The notes under the pieces: generated by a model
Told to the model about the DNA's origin: nothing
Database searches by the model: none
What the model saw: only the letters and a program-made list of their open reading frames with translations
Program-made: the position numbers and the translations under genes
In this document: piece by piece, positions 9,901 through 21,900 of the stretch
How the letters are laid out: every line of letters begins with the position of its first letter
Numbering within the stretch: the stretch's first letter is position 1
NCBI GenBank assembly: GCA_014706295.1
Contig: JACSVZ010000012.1
Span: forward strand, 14,737,582 to 14,801,581
DNA length: 64,000 nt
From: Lycocorax pyrrhopterus obiensis
Lineage: Eukaryota > Chordata > Aves > Passeriformes > Paradisaeidae
Direction: 5' to 3'

Positions 9901-12900
9901 CATAGGCTCCCTTACCACCTTCCCATTTTTTAGCAGTGAGTGCTGTCATTTTCTCATGCTTGAAGCTGCCTGGTGATGGTTTAAGCCTTTCATTCACGAA
10001 GGAATGAAGTGTGTGGATTGCAGCACGTCCTGCCAGGTAATGCTGGTGAGCCCTGGGTGATCCTGGCGCTCGTGGTTGCCAAGGAGCTCCTGCTCAATTA
10101 CCAAATAACTCCTGTTGATTCTGTGCGAGCCTCGCTGAGCTGGTGGCCCTGAGGCTGGCTCAGGCTGTGGGCTGTGAACCAGAGCTCCTTTGGGGAGCAC
10201 TCCTGCTGTTTGCAGGTGACTGAGGACATTTTGACAGGAGGGAGCAGCAGCTTCTTGCTCCTGCAGAGCCCCTTGGCCTGGCTGTCCCATCACCCTGGGG
10301 ACATTTGGGCCCCATGTGGGCTGTGCTGCCTGTCCATGGCACAGGTGAGCTCAGGGAGGCTGTTTCACAGCACAGGTGAGCTCAGGGATGCTGTTCCACG
10401 GCACAGGTGAGCTCAGGGATGCTGTGCTGCCTGTCCATGGCACAGGTGAGCTCAGGGATGCTGTTCCACGGCACAGGTGAGCTCAGGGAGGCTGTTCCAT
10501 GGCACAGGTGAGCTCAGGGAGGCTGTTCCACGGCACAGGTGAGCTCAGGGAGGCTGTGCTGCCTGTCCATGGCACAGGTGAGGTCAGGGAGGCTGTTCCA
10601 CGGCACAGGTGAGCTCAGGGATGCTGTGCTGCCTGTTCCATGGCACAGGTGAGCTCAGGGATGCTGTTCCACGGCACAGGTGAGCTCAGGGAGGCTGTGC
10701 TGTGAGGACACGAGGAGGATGCTGCTGCTGCACAGGCAGGATGTGCTGGCACGTGGCGAGGTGGGCTCAGCTTCACAGCAGGGTTTTAGGATGAAGAGGG
10801 AGCTGAGTGTGCTGTCCCCTCCCTCTGTCCCCCAGCAGTGCCAGCTGAGGCGCAGCATCAAAGCCACGCCACTGAGCCCGCAGCTCTGCCTGCTCTCAGT
10901 GCATCCTCTTCATGTGCAGTTTCCAAATAAAAGCAAACCCTTTGTAGAGCCCTTCTGACTCAATCAGCTGCTGAGCAGAGAAACGAGAGAGTAGGAACTC
11001 GGCAGTTCCGGCCTCAGCTCCAACATCTGGCTTCCTTTTTCAGCCGGCAAGTCATACTGTGACTTTGTGTGCCCCTCGGTTATCTCCCCTTTATTAAATC
11101 ATCAAACTGTGATGCCATGATGATTTTTGTCTTTTCTTTTATATCCCTGTTATACCTTTTTACAGCTTCTGTATCCTTAGTACTTTAGCCTACATTCTTG
11201 GACTTATTTGTCAAGCCAGAAGACTCAACATTTTAGAGGTTTCGTAGTTAGGGATCAGTGTGCCCCAGACCCCAAGGTCCTCTCCAGAACACATTTTGTA
11301 AACTGAGATAGAACCATCCAGGGGAAGGTTCCTTGGGGAGGGGTGCTCACTCGAGCCTCTCATTAGGGAATCTTTGATAGATGTGCTAATTAGTAACACC
11401 TATAATGTGATACCAGATCTTTTGGGGTGTGCATTGTGGTGTGCATGGAGGTGCATTCGACCTGGACGTGGTGCACCTAAGGATCCTTAAAATAAATACC
11501 AAGGTAAAATCCCTTTTTCCCTTCTAACTGTGTTTGACTCTTGATTTTAAGACCAGGAAAAGGCATCAACTGGAGCTGATGGTTGATGCTGGTGAACTTC
11601 CCATCTCTGCAGCAAAGCCTGGGTAGCTCCGGAGATGAGCGAGGAGCGGGAACTGTAGCAGGAGAGCTGATCTCTGCTCGGATGCTTCCTCCAAAAGCAA
11701 AGCTTTTTCTCGGAAGAAAACAGCTCATTTAGCAGAATGGTTGCACATAATCCCTTTCAGGACCTATAATAATTCCAATACATCCATATTTCAAAGAGCT
11801 GGGTAGCTAAATGTAGGCTGCACTGGCTCCGAGAGGACTAAAAGCCGTCAAGGCAAAATTGTTGAGCCTCCAGGTTCACTAAATGAGCTTGAAAAGCTCA
11901 TTTCTACTGGCTGTCACTGATGGATGGATGGTGCTGGTTGTAATTATTTCAGCAGAAAAGCATTAAAATCTGGCAGGTACCACAAAGCTCCTGCCATGGG
12001 GTTCAGGGCTATGGAGAGATCACTCCACGTGTGGGTACATGAAAACTCCAAGAATTCAGGGTTCAGTCTGGTGAATTAATTGCACATTGTTAGGTGGTGT
12101 CACTTAGGAAAGAAGTAGCTGCTGTTAGTGTTTTATTTGTACATTAGTATGTGCAGAGTAGAAGAAAATGTAGCTTTGGGGTGTATAGGCTGCTACCTGT
12201 CTGGTAGAATGTGCCCTAAAATCTTTCCAAATCATTATCCTCTGTCAGACAGCAGATATTTCCTCTTAGGAACTATATTTGTATTGGGGTCACTGCTGCC
12301 TTGGCTTTCTCTGCATCTCAGGTGTCAACATGACAACCTTCTTTGAGAGAAAGAGAAGGAAGTGTTTGCTGCTTTGTTTTATCAAAATCAAATGTTTAGA
12401 CTCCCATTTAGATCAAATAAATTTTGGAATCCCATTTCCAGCATTTCTGAAGTGTGCAGCATGTGCCTGTTCTCCCTTGAAGGCCTTGTTGTTCCAACCA
12501 AAATGTAAATATTAATATTTTGGTAGAGGAATAGCAGTTGGCTTTTCCCCCTACTGATTCTGATGGTCAAGGACTTTCCTACTCATCCAGGCAGCCCCTG
12601 GGGTTTATTTGTGGGTTCTCTGTCCTCTGGAATTTTGGGAATGATGCAACTTCTCCTGGGCTAAGAAGCATCTACAGCTTATGGTGAAGCAGCTCTTTTC
12701 CAATCTTACCTTCCCTCCACACACAGTTGATGCCTTTCTTTATCCATGTTTCTCTTTCCTGTTTATGCTCAGGATACTTTCACTCCACCAGAGCTATTCC
12801 AGGCTCTTCTAGCAACACCACAAATTCCTTATTTTTTCTCCCCCTGATCTTCCCTGACTCTTCTCCTATGTGGATCATGCCCAGAATTCTATTTCTTCTC

Positions 12901-15900
12901 CCATTTCCAACCCTTTGCATTCACGCTCTAAAGTATCTTTTATTTGTTCCAGCATCTCCGGGTTTGTGGCTGGATCTCAGTGTGTATTTTTAGCAGTTTG
13001 ACTTAATATTTTATTAGGGCTTTAATTGCAGCGTGGATTTCTTCCCGAGAGGGATTGTCCTGGTTCCTTTTTGTCCCCTCTTTGGAGAAAGGAGTGTGCT
13101 CATCTGTTTTGTGTACTGGCTTGTCAGGGTGCCAAAGCCAGCGCTGGATGCAGCTTTCCAGAGGGGAATGTGGGGGTTTTTTGCCTTTGGAGAGATGTTT
13201 TGCCTGAAAAATCTGTGTTGTGCTCAGCTGCTTCATTGAGTAAGAACAGAACCGGTTTCTTCTGCTTTGCAATTCCACCTTTTCTTTGGGATGAAGAGCA
13301 GTTTCTTCCAGGGAAGTTTGGCTCCGTGGTGGTTTCCCTGGTGTTTAAAATCAAGGTCTGGAGAAGATACAGCAAAACCAGCTACTCGGCATGGCTGCAT
13401 TTGTTGTTCCTCATCCCATTCCCTAATCCTTTGGTTATGGGGGATAAAATTGTATTTTCTACAATTTCTTTTTGCAAGTGTGAAGGAAACAAAGAGGAGG
13501 ACAATGTGATCCATGATCTCTGCCATGGAAGTGTGAGGTCAGTGCTCAGGAGGCAATTCCTGCTCCCATTCGTGGCTGGGGGCTGCACCAGCCGTTCCTC
13601 TGATCCCAGGAGTTGCTGGCTTTGGGATTGGGAAAGCTGCAGGGGGAAAAGGCAGCTTTGGCTTTCAAAAGCTGCTTTTTCCTGTTTTCTGCTGGTGCTT
13701 GATGGAGCTGGTTGGGTCATGGTGACCCTTTGGACCCCCCAGGACAAATATCCCTCCACTGGCCCATCAGAGCCCTCTGCTGTGGACAGAGAGCCTGGAA
13801 CCTTCCCAGGGGTTGGACCCCCCGGTTGTCCCAGAGCTGCAGGGGTGAGCAGCAAAGTGCAGTTGTGAAATCCCCCAAAGTGCAAAAGCTTTGCAGATGT
13901 CAACATCTTGTTTTTCTTTAATTGGACTGGATGTTCTCCCTGCGTGAGCTGTCCTTTGAAAATATTTTAATTAACAAAAATCTTCGTTATTCCCATGGTG
14001 TTTCCCATGGTAGTTCCATTGTACACTCTTAAATGCCCGAACACAAGTTTTAATGCTCTTGCCAGGAATAAAATTTAGAGTATCACAATCTATTTTTCCT
14101 CTCTTTGACACAGGGTGAGGGTCTGAAAATTCCATATTTTCGTGTAGTGTAATCAAACCTCTTTGGAAATCAGGTCTGGCTGGTGTAATGTATTGGGTAA
14201 GGTATAATCCTGCCCCTGAGTTTGCCCTAAACCTTGCACTTTGTGTAGCCAGGTGTTGGGAGAGTTTTTCCCCATGATAATGGGCTTAATCCTGCCAGGC
14301 AGGAGTGGATGTTGGAGAACTACCTGGAAAAATCAGCAGGATTTGCTTGCTGGAGCTGGAGCTGCATCTGAGTAGAGGTGCCCCTTTAAGAAATATGCTG
14401 AATAATTGGTTTTTTCTTACATTCACTTTCTTTTTTTGCTTGCCCTGGTGCTTCCCATTTCCAGCTCTGCATATGTGCATAATTCCAGAGACTCCTTCAC
14501 TTGGGGCCACAAACAACTGTGATTCAGAGCCTTTCCCTGGGTATTATTGGGAGTTGTCTGGAGGCTGAGATAAATAAGGGTTTATTTGCGGCTCTGCTGA
14601 CAGTGAAGGATTTGAGAAGTGTTTTTAAAAATCTCTTCATGCATCTTGAACTCCTTGGAGCTGCTACACAACCACGCTGGGTTCTCCTCTCCTGTCACTT
14701 GAGGTCTTCTTTTGTTGTCTTCTCTCTGGTCAAAGGAGCTGCTGCATTTGTAAAGTGGGGAGGAACAAGGGTTTAGCATTTTTAAGTGTCAAATTTGTCT
14801 GTAATAGCATGAACAGTGTTCTCTGTAGGAAGGGTCATTATAACCACAGGAAGGATGTGGAGCTGTTGGAGCGAGTCCAGAGGAAGCCCCAAGGGCTGGA
14901 GCCCCTCTGCTCTGTAGCCAGGTTGGGAGAGCTGGGGGTGCTCACCTGGAGAGGAGAAGGCTCCAGGGACACCTCAGAGCCCCTTCCAGGGCCTAAAGGG
15001 GCTCCAGGAGAGCTGGAGAGGGACTTGGGACAAGGGATGGAGGGACAGGACACAGGGAATGGCTTCCCACGGCCAGAGGGCAGGGATGGATGGGATATTG
15101 GGAAGGAATTGTTCCCTGGGAGGGTGGGGAGGCCCTGGCACAGGGTGCCCAGAGAAGCTGTGGCTGCCCCTGGATCCCTGGCAGTGTCCAAGGCCAGGTT
15201 GGACGGGGCTTGGAGCAGCCTGGGATAGTGGAAGGTGTCCCTGCCCATGGCAGGGGTGGGATGGGATGAGCTTTAAGGTCCTTCTGACCCAAACCATTCC
15301 ATGATTCTGTGACGGGTGTGGGGTTTTTAGACAGATTTCAGCTGAGAAGGCCGTCCTGGCTGCAGTGTCAGTTCATTTGGCACTGCTGCTCATCTCTTGA
15401 TTTCTGGACCATTGGAGTAAGATGATGTGGGCATTTTTCTTAACACCTTTTGCAAATACTTTTTATAAGGAATTTTTTTATTCCTTTCACCAATACTTTC
15501 CTCACCAACATACTCGTTTCCAAAGGATTCCTTGGGATCTTTTCTCCACCTGCGTGTTTAGAAATTGGGTTACTTCACGTAAACCTCTGGAGAAAGTGGT
15601 GTCTCCAACTGAGTGAACCATTTGGGGCAGCCCTGTGGTCCTGCCTGACTTGTTTATGTAGAGAAAAGGGAAGTGATTTGTTCCTTGTGCCCGTGGTCCC
15701 GGGGCTCCTGCACGAGCATTGCCTTGCAGGGAAGGATGGGATCTCCCTCCAAGGGGTCACAGGCTGGTTTGGAGGGTGGGACATCCTGGGGAACCCAGCA
15801 AAGGGAGAGTGTGAAGTGAAAGGAAGGATGCAGCTTCAGAGGTGTGAGTTGCTAGACTTCACTGGGGGGAATTTTAAGTGAATTCTGAACTGAATTCTGA

Positions 15901-18900
15901 ACTGAGACAACCAGAGTCACCTTGCAGTGTTTTACCTTCTGGAAGTGTCCCCTGCCCAGCTGAGCACCCTTGGCAGATGCTCAGCTGTGTCCGTCTGAAG
16001 GGCAGATTTTGTTTGGCTGGTTTTGCTGATAACCCACGAAATGGAAAGTTATTATCATTGATAGCTTAGAAAGTGGTGGCCAGCAGCTGAGAACTGACTG
16101 AGCCAAGTGTCTGCTGAGGAAAGGCTGATGGCTGTGGCTGGATTGTCAGATTTAAATTGCGAGTCCAAAAAGTGACTCCAGAGCCACCTCTGCCTGCTGT
16201 GCTTTGGTGATGTGCAGGGTACTGATCCTGAGGAATCTGCTTTGGGTGCTTCTTCACTTCTCAGCTGTGTATTGTTATTTTAGCAACTGCTTGTTTGGGA
16301 AAATACTGTGTTGCTGAGCCACTTCCAGCAGCTAAACCACAAGAAATCAATTAGGAAGTCACCAGCACGTGACCAGCTGCCTTTCCTGGGCGTCAGGGAC
16401 CCAGAAATCACTCTTGGGCTCATCTTCAGCAAGCGTGGCTTGAAACAGCACTGTGCCTAAACCTTCCTTTGCTTATTCCAGCCTGCTGGGATTGTTTTAT
16501 TCCTTTGCTGGGTTTCTAAGAGAATTCCTAGGTGCTGAAGCCACTGAGAACTGCTGGGTGGAGGACACTGCCTGCTGGGCTTGGTTATGTGGGTTAAGAG
16601 TTACTGGGTGAGAAAGAATCAGACTCAGACACTTGAGCCTGTTAATCAAAGTTCAACCTTCAAACCTGATGCCTGGTTAACTGAATCTGCCTGTCCAAGA
16701 GGGTTTAAGAAATCAGATCCCTTGGGTATTGAAAAAGGTGCTGATTACTCGTGGAGCAGGCAGTGTTACAGGTAAGATGATCTCCGGTGCAGAAATCAGG
16801 TTGTCACTGCTGGCTCTCCATGGCCTGTTCCACACAGCTCTGCTCAGCCTGGGGTTGTGCTGAGTCCTTAGCTGATATTTAAATTCAACACTCTGATTCC
16901 TGAAGTGCAGCCAGCTTCCTGAAGGGAGGAGTTGTCCAGCCAGGAGGGCTTTGAGCAGCTGTGGAGCTGGCCCTGAGCTTTGGGACCTCGGGGACACGGA
17001 GAGCAGCGTGGTGCCTTTGCTCCTCTGCCAGTTGCCTTGAGGTACAGCAGCAATCCGTGACTTTTATCCCACAATTGAAGCAAAAACTCTACTATAACAA
17101 GTTTGCAAAATCTCCCTGTTGTTAGTGGGGTGCTGAAGTTGTGGTCTCTACAATGAGTGAGCCGGGAGAGGGGTCAGCTCTGCAGCCAGAGCTGTCTTGA
17201 CACGGCCCCAGGAGCTGAGCTGTGCCTGGAGCACAGAGCAAGGCCCAGTCTACTTTCGGTTCTTTAAACCACAAAAACATCTCTGAAGTGCAGTGAGGAA
17301 ACTGAGACTGAAGGCTGAGCCCTGGCCTGATAGCATCAGCAGAGCACTGCTGGGGAGCACGTATGCTGTGGGCTCCTCGTGCCAGACCTCTGAGAAGAGA
17401 CCCTGGGAATGAGGGTGAAACCCCAAATTCTACAATTTGTGGAAAGGATTAAATACAATGAGTAACACTTTTTTTGAGCTCCCAGCTCTGCCTGCCTGTA
17501 GTGTGTATTTATCTTTTCTGGAGCATGTGTTGCGTGTCCTACAGCTTTTTTTAAAACACTTTTTAATTCTGCTTTTCTTGCTAAAAATAATAGTGCACTT
17601 CTCCCACGAATTTCACTGCCCTGAGTGACCCAGGGCTGTCCCAGGGGTTCTCCAGGTTTTTGTGAGCAGGCTTGAAACGCCCCACAAGCTTTCTGAGAGT
17701 GTGATTTCTAATTTACCTGTTCATTATCGTCTTGTGTTAGAGCTGGGGCAGGGAGGGGCTCTGAAAGACACCCTGGTAATCCTTCAATGAGTAAATTACT
17801 ACCTCAGTACACGGACGTGTTAATATTGTTAATACTCACGATACATATGTGCATCATTAAGTTAGGCTGGACTATAAATAATGTAGAAGGAAGAAAATTC
17901 AGCAGCTGGAGTGTAGTTGTTTGTGGTTTTAGGTGTGTGACTGTGCTATTAATTAACTGCACAACACTGGAAGCAGAAGGCTCCGAGGTGGAAGAGGATG
18001 GGACATTGCAATTAGCAAAGACAGGGTGATGATGAGTTATTTTATACAGGTGCTGTGGATGGAATTTCTTGTTCCTTGTCTGTTTTTTTAACCCTGTGCA
18101 CTGGCTTGTTGGTGGCATCATAGCAATTCCAGCTGGGAATGCTTCCAACATGCAGGATTCACATCGTGTGCTCCCCTGCAGTCCCTCCTCTCCTGGAAGA
18201 GCTGCCCACAAGCTGGTACACGTAGCCGATAGTGATTTTACCAGATAAATGTGATAAGATGTGAATCCTGATAACTGGGCGGAGGCTGAGCTGTGCTGGG
18301 CCGTGTGTCTTGCACTGGAGATGGCAGGAGAGAGGGGTGGGTGGGGTTGGGATGGAGAGGCAGCTCCGACAAGCGAGGAAGCTGCAGAGGGATCTGCGTT
18401 TGCTGTCGGTGCTCAGTGTGGGGGCTTTGTGGGCTGGGAGGTGTTAAACACAGCGGGAGCAGGGACTGCACAGGGACTGACGGCAGGGATGAACAGGGGT
18501 GGGCGTCGGAATTCAAACCAGCATGGGGTGCAGGGGGTGGGAACAGCTCCCCGACAGAAATCCCGTCTTTATTTAAAGAGTAGAGATGCAGAAGGGGGGT
18601 TTGAGCTGCTCTGAGGGCTCCTGGGGTGCAGCAGCGCCAGGGCTTTTCCTCCCTGCCACTGGAGGAGGTGTCGGGAGCTTGCATGGTGTGAAATCCATCT
18701 TTCCATGTCAGGAAGGTGCTCCAGCGCTGCCTGAAGGATGAAGTCACCTCTGTAACGTTGCAGCTGCAATTAACATCTTACTAAAAAAAGCTCTGGAGAG
18801 GGAATGCCTTAAATTTGTCTTGGAGTGGTATCCATTTGCAAACACATTAGGGAAAAACTGAACAGACCTAACCCTCCTCTTAGTTGTCGTGAGCCCAGTT

Positions 18901-21900
18901 GCTGTATTTAGAGCATCGTTTTTGTGATGGATGCTCTAATGGCAAACATTACAAGGTTAACAGCTTGTGTTTTTGTGGCAAAGCAGTAGAGAAAAGCTTT
19001 CCCCTCGACGAAAAAAATCCCTTCAGAGAGCGTGAAATGAAATTAAAAAAAAAGAAAAAAGAAGAGGAAGTGAACTCTAAATGAAAGCACTTGTGGAGAA
19101 AATGGCTTTAGAAAGCACTTCCATGTCTTGCAGAATGAGCAGGTGCTTTTTTAAGGCCTACGGTTGTGTTTGATGATATGCAGACTAAAATTAGCGTTGT
19201 ATCTGCTACTCAAGTGCATGTGCAGTGTGTAAACTGCAGCCCAAGGATCGCTGCTCTGTTGTGTGCTGGAGTGGGATGAGTAACTCGTTCTACCCCAGTG
19301 CTTTAGTCATAGTCTCCATCTGAGCTTGTTATGGAGTCAGCAGCAGGGTACAAAGATTTTGCTTCTCCAGAGCCTCACTGAGGTGCAGCTGCAATAGTGA
19401 ACAGCCTGAAATGCAGGAGGTTGGCAGTTTGGGGTTTTTTTCCCCTTAATCAGCAGAAATCAGTTAATGACTCATACAGCTTAAAATGTAACTGGAGGAT
19501 AGCCCTGAAATCAGCTGGTGGGGTAGGTCCTTCTTGTGGTGCTTGGGTGGATGGAGAATGTTGTTGGATGTGCAGGTTCTTGGTAGCAAATCTTGTCTTT
19601 TCTGGCAGGAAAGGGAGCTGTTGGAGCTCATTTTCCTGCTTGGAGGAGGGCACGGAGGGTTGGAGTCCAGAGATAACTGGAATGAGTAAGCAGCTCCACC
19701 CCTCATCTGATAGCGGTATGAAACACCTTTAGCAAACCTCATGAGGGGACACGGGGTGGGAAGGACACAGATTGGCAGTGGCCCTCTCCCACCCTGATCC
19801 TCAGCAAGTCCTGCTCGGGTCAGACGGGACAATTGCAGGGACAGCAGACCTGGAGCAGAGCTGCTGCTTGCCCGGTCTGTGTGGTGTGGGCCCAAGCCAG
19901 TGCTTAAAGGTGCCTGTTTTGGGGAGGATCTCCTGTGACACACCTCCCAGAGATGCTCTTTTGACCCAGTTTCCAGGTCAAACTCTGGATGTCCTTCTGG
20001 ACCACGGGAACCTGCAGCTGTGGCTGTGTTAGCATTTAGCCCTGCTCCCCTAAGGGAGCTGTGGCAAGGACATCACCTTTGGCCAGAGGATCTGCTGAAT
20101 TTGGCAGCCAAGGCCCTCGCTGTGGGTCAGAGCTCAGCCACAGTGCTGAGGCAGCGGAGCAGGAGTGGGTGGTGATGTGGCACATCTTATCTCCTGTGCT
20201 CTTCGTGAGCTGCTGAGTTTTCCTGGTGAAAAGCTCCCGTTACCTGCTCTGCAAGCAGGGGGTGGAGAACTGAATATGTTTTCCTGTGGTGGTTGTCAGA
20301 AGAGAGAAATGGTATTTCCTGATTGATCCAGCCCTGGGAGGCACTAGGGGTGAAGGGGTCAGGTTTGACTCCTGAAAGAGAGTGCGAAGTATTTCTGTGT
20401 CAATAGTTGCATATTTAGTAATGCCTCATGGAGGTGAGGCAAGCTGCCAGCCCTGACATTGAAAACTGGGGTAAATTCTGTTCCTGATGGTCCACGTTTT
20501 CCTTGAAAACCTTGGAAAATGAAACCTGTACATGACCCAGAATTTCAGACCAGAACCTGAACTCAGCACTGCTGTTTCTGCCTGTCCTTCTCCTCGATGC
20601 AGAGTAAACAGGGAGCCCTAAAAGAAAGGAAACTGCTTGTTAACATGGGAATAACACTAGGAGATATTCCAGGTGCAGCCCCAGGTGCTCCAAACAGCTG
20701 GACTTTTACTGGAGTCTCGCTAATCAACTTCTCAGGTGTCTGGGTACAGGTAGAGCAACCTTCCCCTGCAGCTCTGCACAGCACGTGACCTCCTTATCTC
20801 AGTGGCCTCCTTATCAGAGCCTTTGCTGGAGAGCTGGGGGATGACCATGTGCTCCAGGATCTGGGTAACTTGAGGAATACCCAAAGGCATCAGCAAATGC
20901 AGGTCCTTGGTAAGTCCAGCCTGGAGTTAGAAGGGGATCTTGGGCTGGGCTTTGGTTACCTCAGGCAATTTTTCCGTCTCGACCTTCCTTTGGCCAAACC
21001 TCCTGAAGAGCCACGAGAAGTCAAACAAGAAGAGAGAACAGTCTTGGAGGTCCTGGTGTGTCTTTGTGCCCAAGGTGGCCTTGGATGCTCTCCAGCCTGG
21101 GCTTTTTGCATGAAATCCTCGTGTTGTGCTCTCTGGTTTCTTTTCTTCCTGCTTTTGACACGTTGAGCATCGTGATCGTGGTGTTCTGCTTTGGAAGATT
21201 AACTGTGTTCCTAAGGAGTAGGATTTTCCAAATCTCAGTGCTGAAGCCAGTGGAGGACATGGCAGATGCTCAAGATTTATAAGAACTCCATAATTTACTT
21301 CCAAAAGCAGGACATAAATCTTGACTCTTGGAAGAAAAGTATTTATGTCAACTACTCTTGCTGAAGAAGGATTGAATTAAGTACCCAAAGATGTCTGAGC
21401 CCTTCCATCCTGTGAAGAACCAAGAGTTTTCCATGGATTGGGGTGGAAGGTGGAGTGGGAGAGCAGTGCTGCTCTTGGAGGAATTTGCATCAAATTGAGA
21501 TTGGAAACTCATCTTTGGGGGTTTGGCATCAGAAGCTGCTGGTGAGACTCACTCTGTGTTGAGCAGCGGAGAAATGAAGTGCAGGGATTTAGGAAAATAC
21601 GGGATTTGTATGTGTGGATCTGCTTGGGAGGAACTGAGGACAACTTCTGTCCCACAAATGTCCTGAGTGTGGCCATATCCTAAGTAATTAAGGACTCCAC
21701 TTAGTCAAATATTTCTTTTTAAAGTGGGGCTCTTATCCACAGTGGTGCTGTTATCTGGGAATGGTGACTGGCAGGAGGCTGATCCATGGCTGAAGGGACG
21801 TTTGCAGCCCAAGCATAAATGGATTAAAGCTGGAAACTTGAGCTGCAAACGTGGCTCTGCTTGGATTGTTGGTTGTTTGAAGCCAATTTCCCACTAACAA

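Noticed and set aside
10339..10695. CRISPR-like repeat and spacer pattern
   Set aside because: The units are nearly contiguous, have no unique spacers and lie in a vertebrate intron; it is a minisatellite.
13026..13868. 280-codon open frame in intron 1
   Set aside because: It has no recognisable domain and no splice or codon signature. It lies in sequence with equally open antisense frames and is probably chance.
18021..18097. Possible C/D box snoRNA (GTGATGA box and a terminal ACAGGG/CCCTGT stem)
   Set aside because: No proper CUGA D box lies next to the 3' stem and no target-matching guide could be identified.
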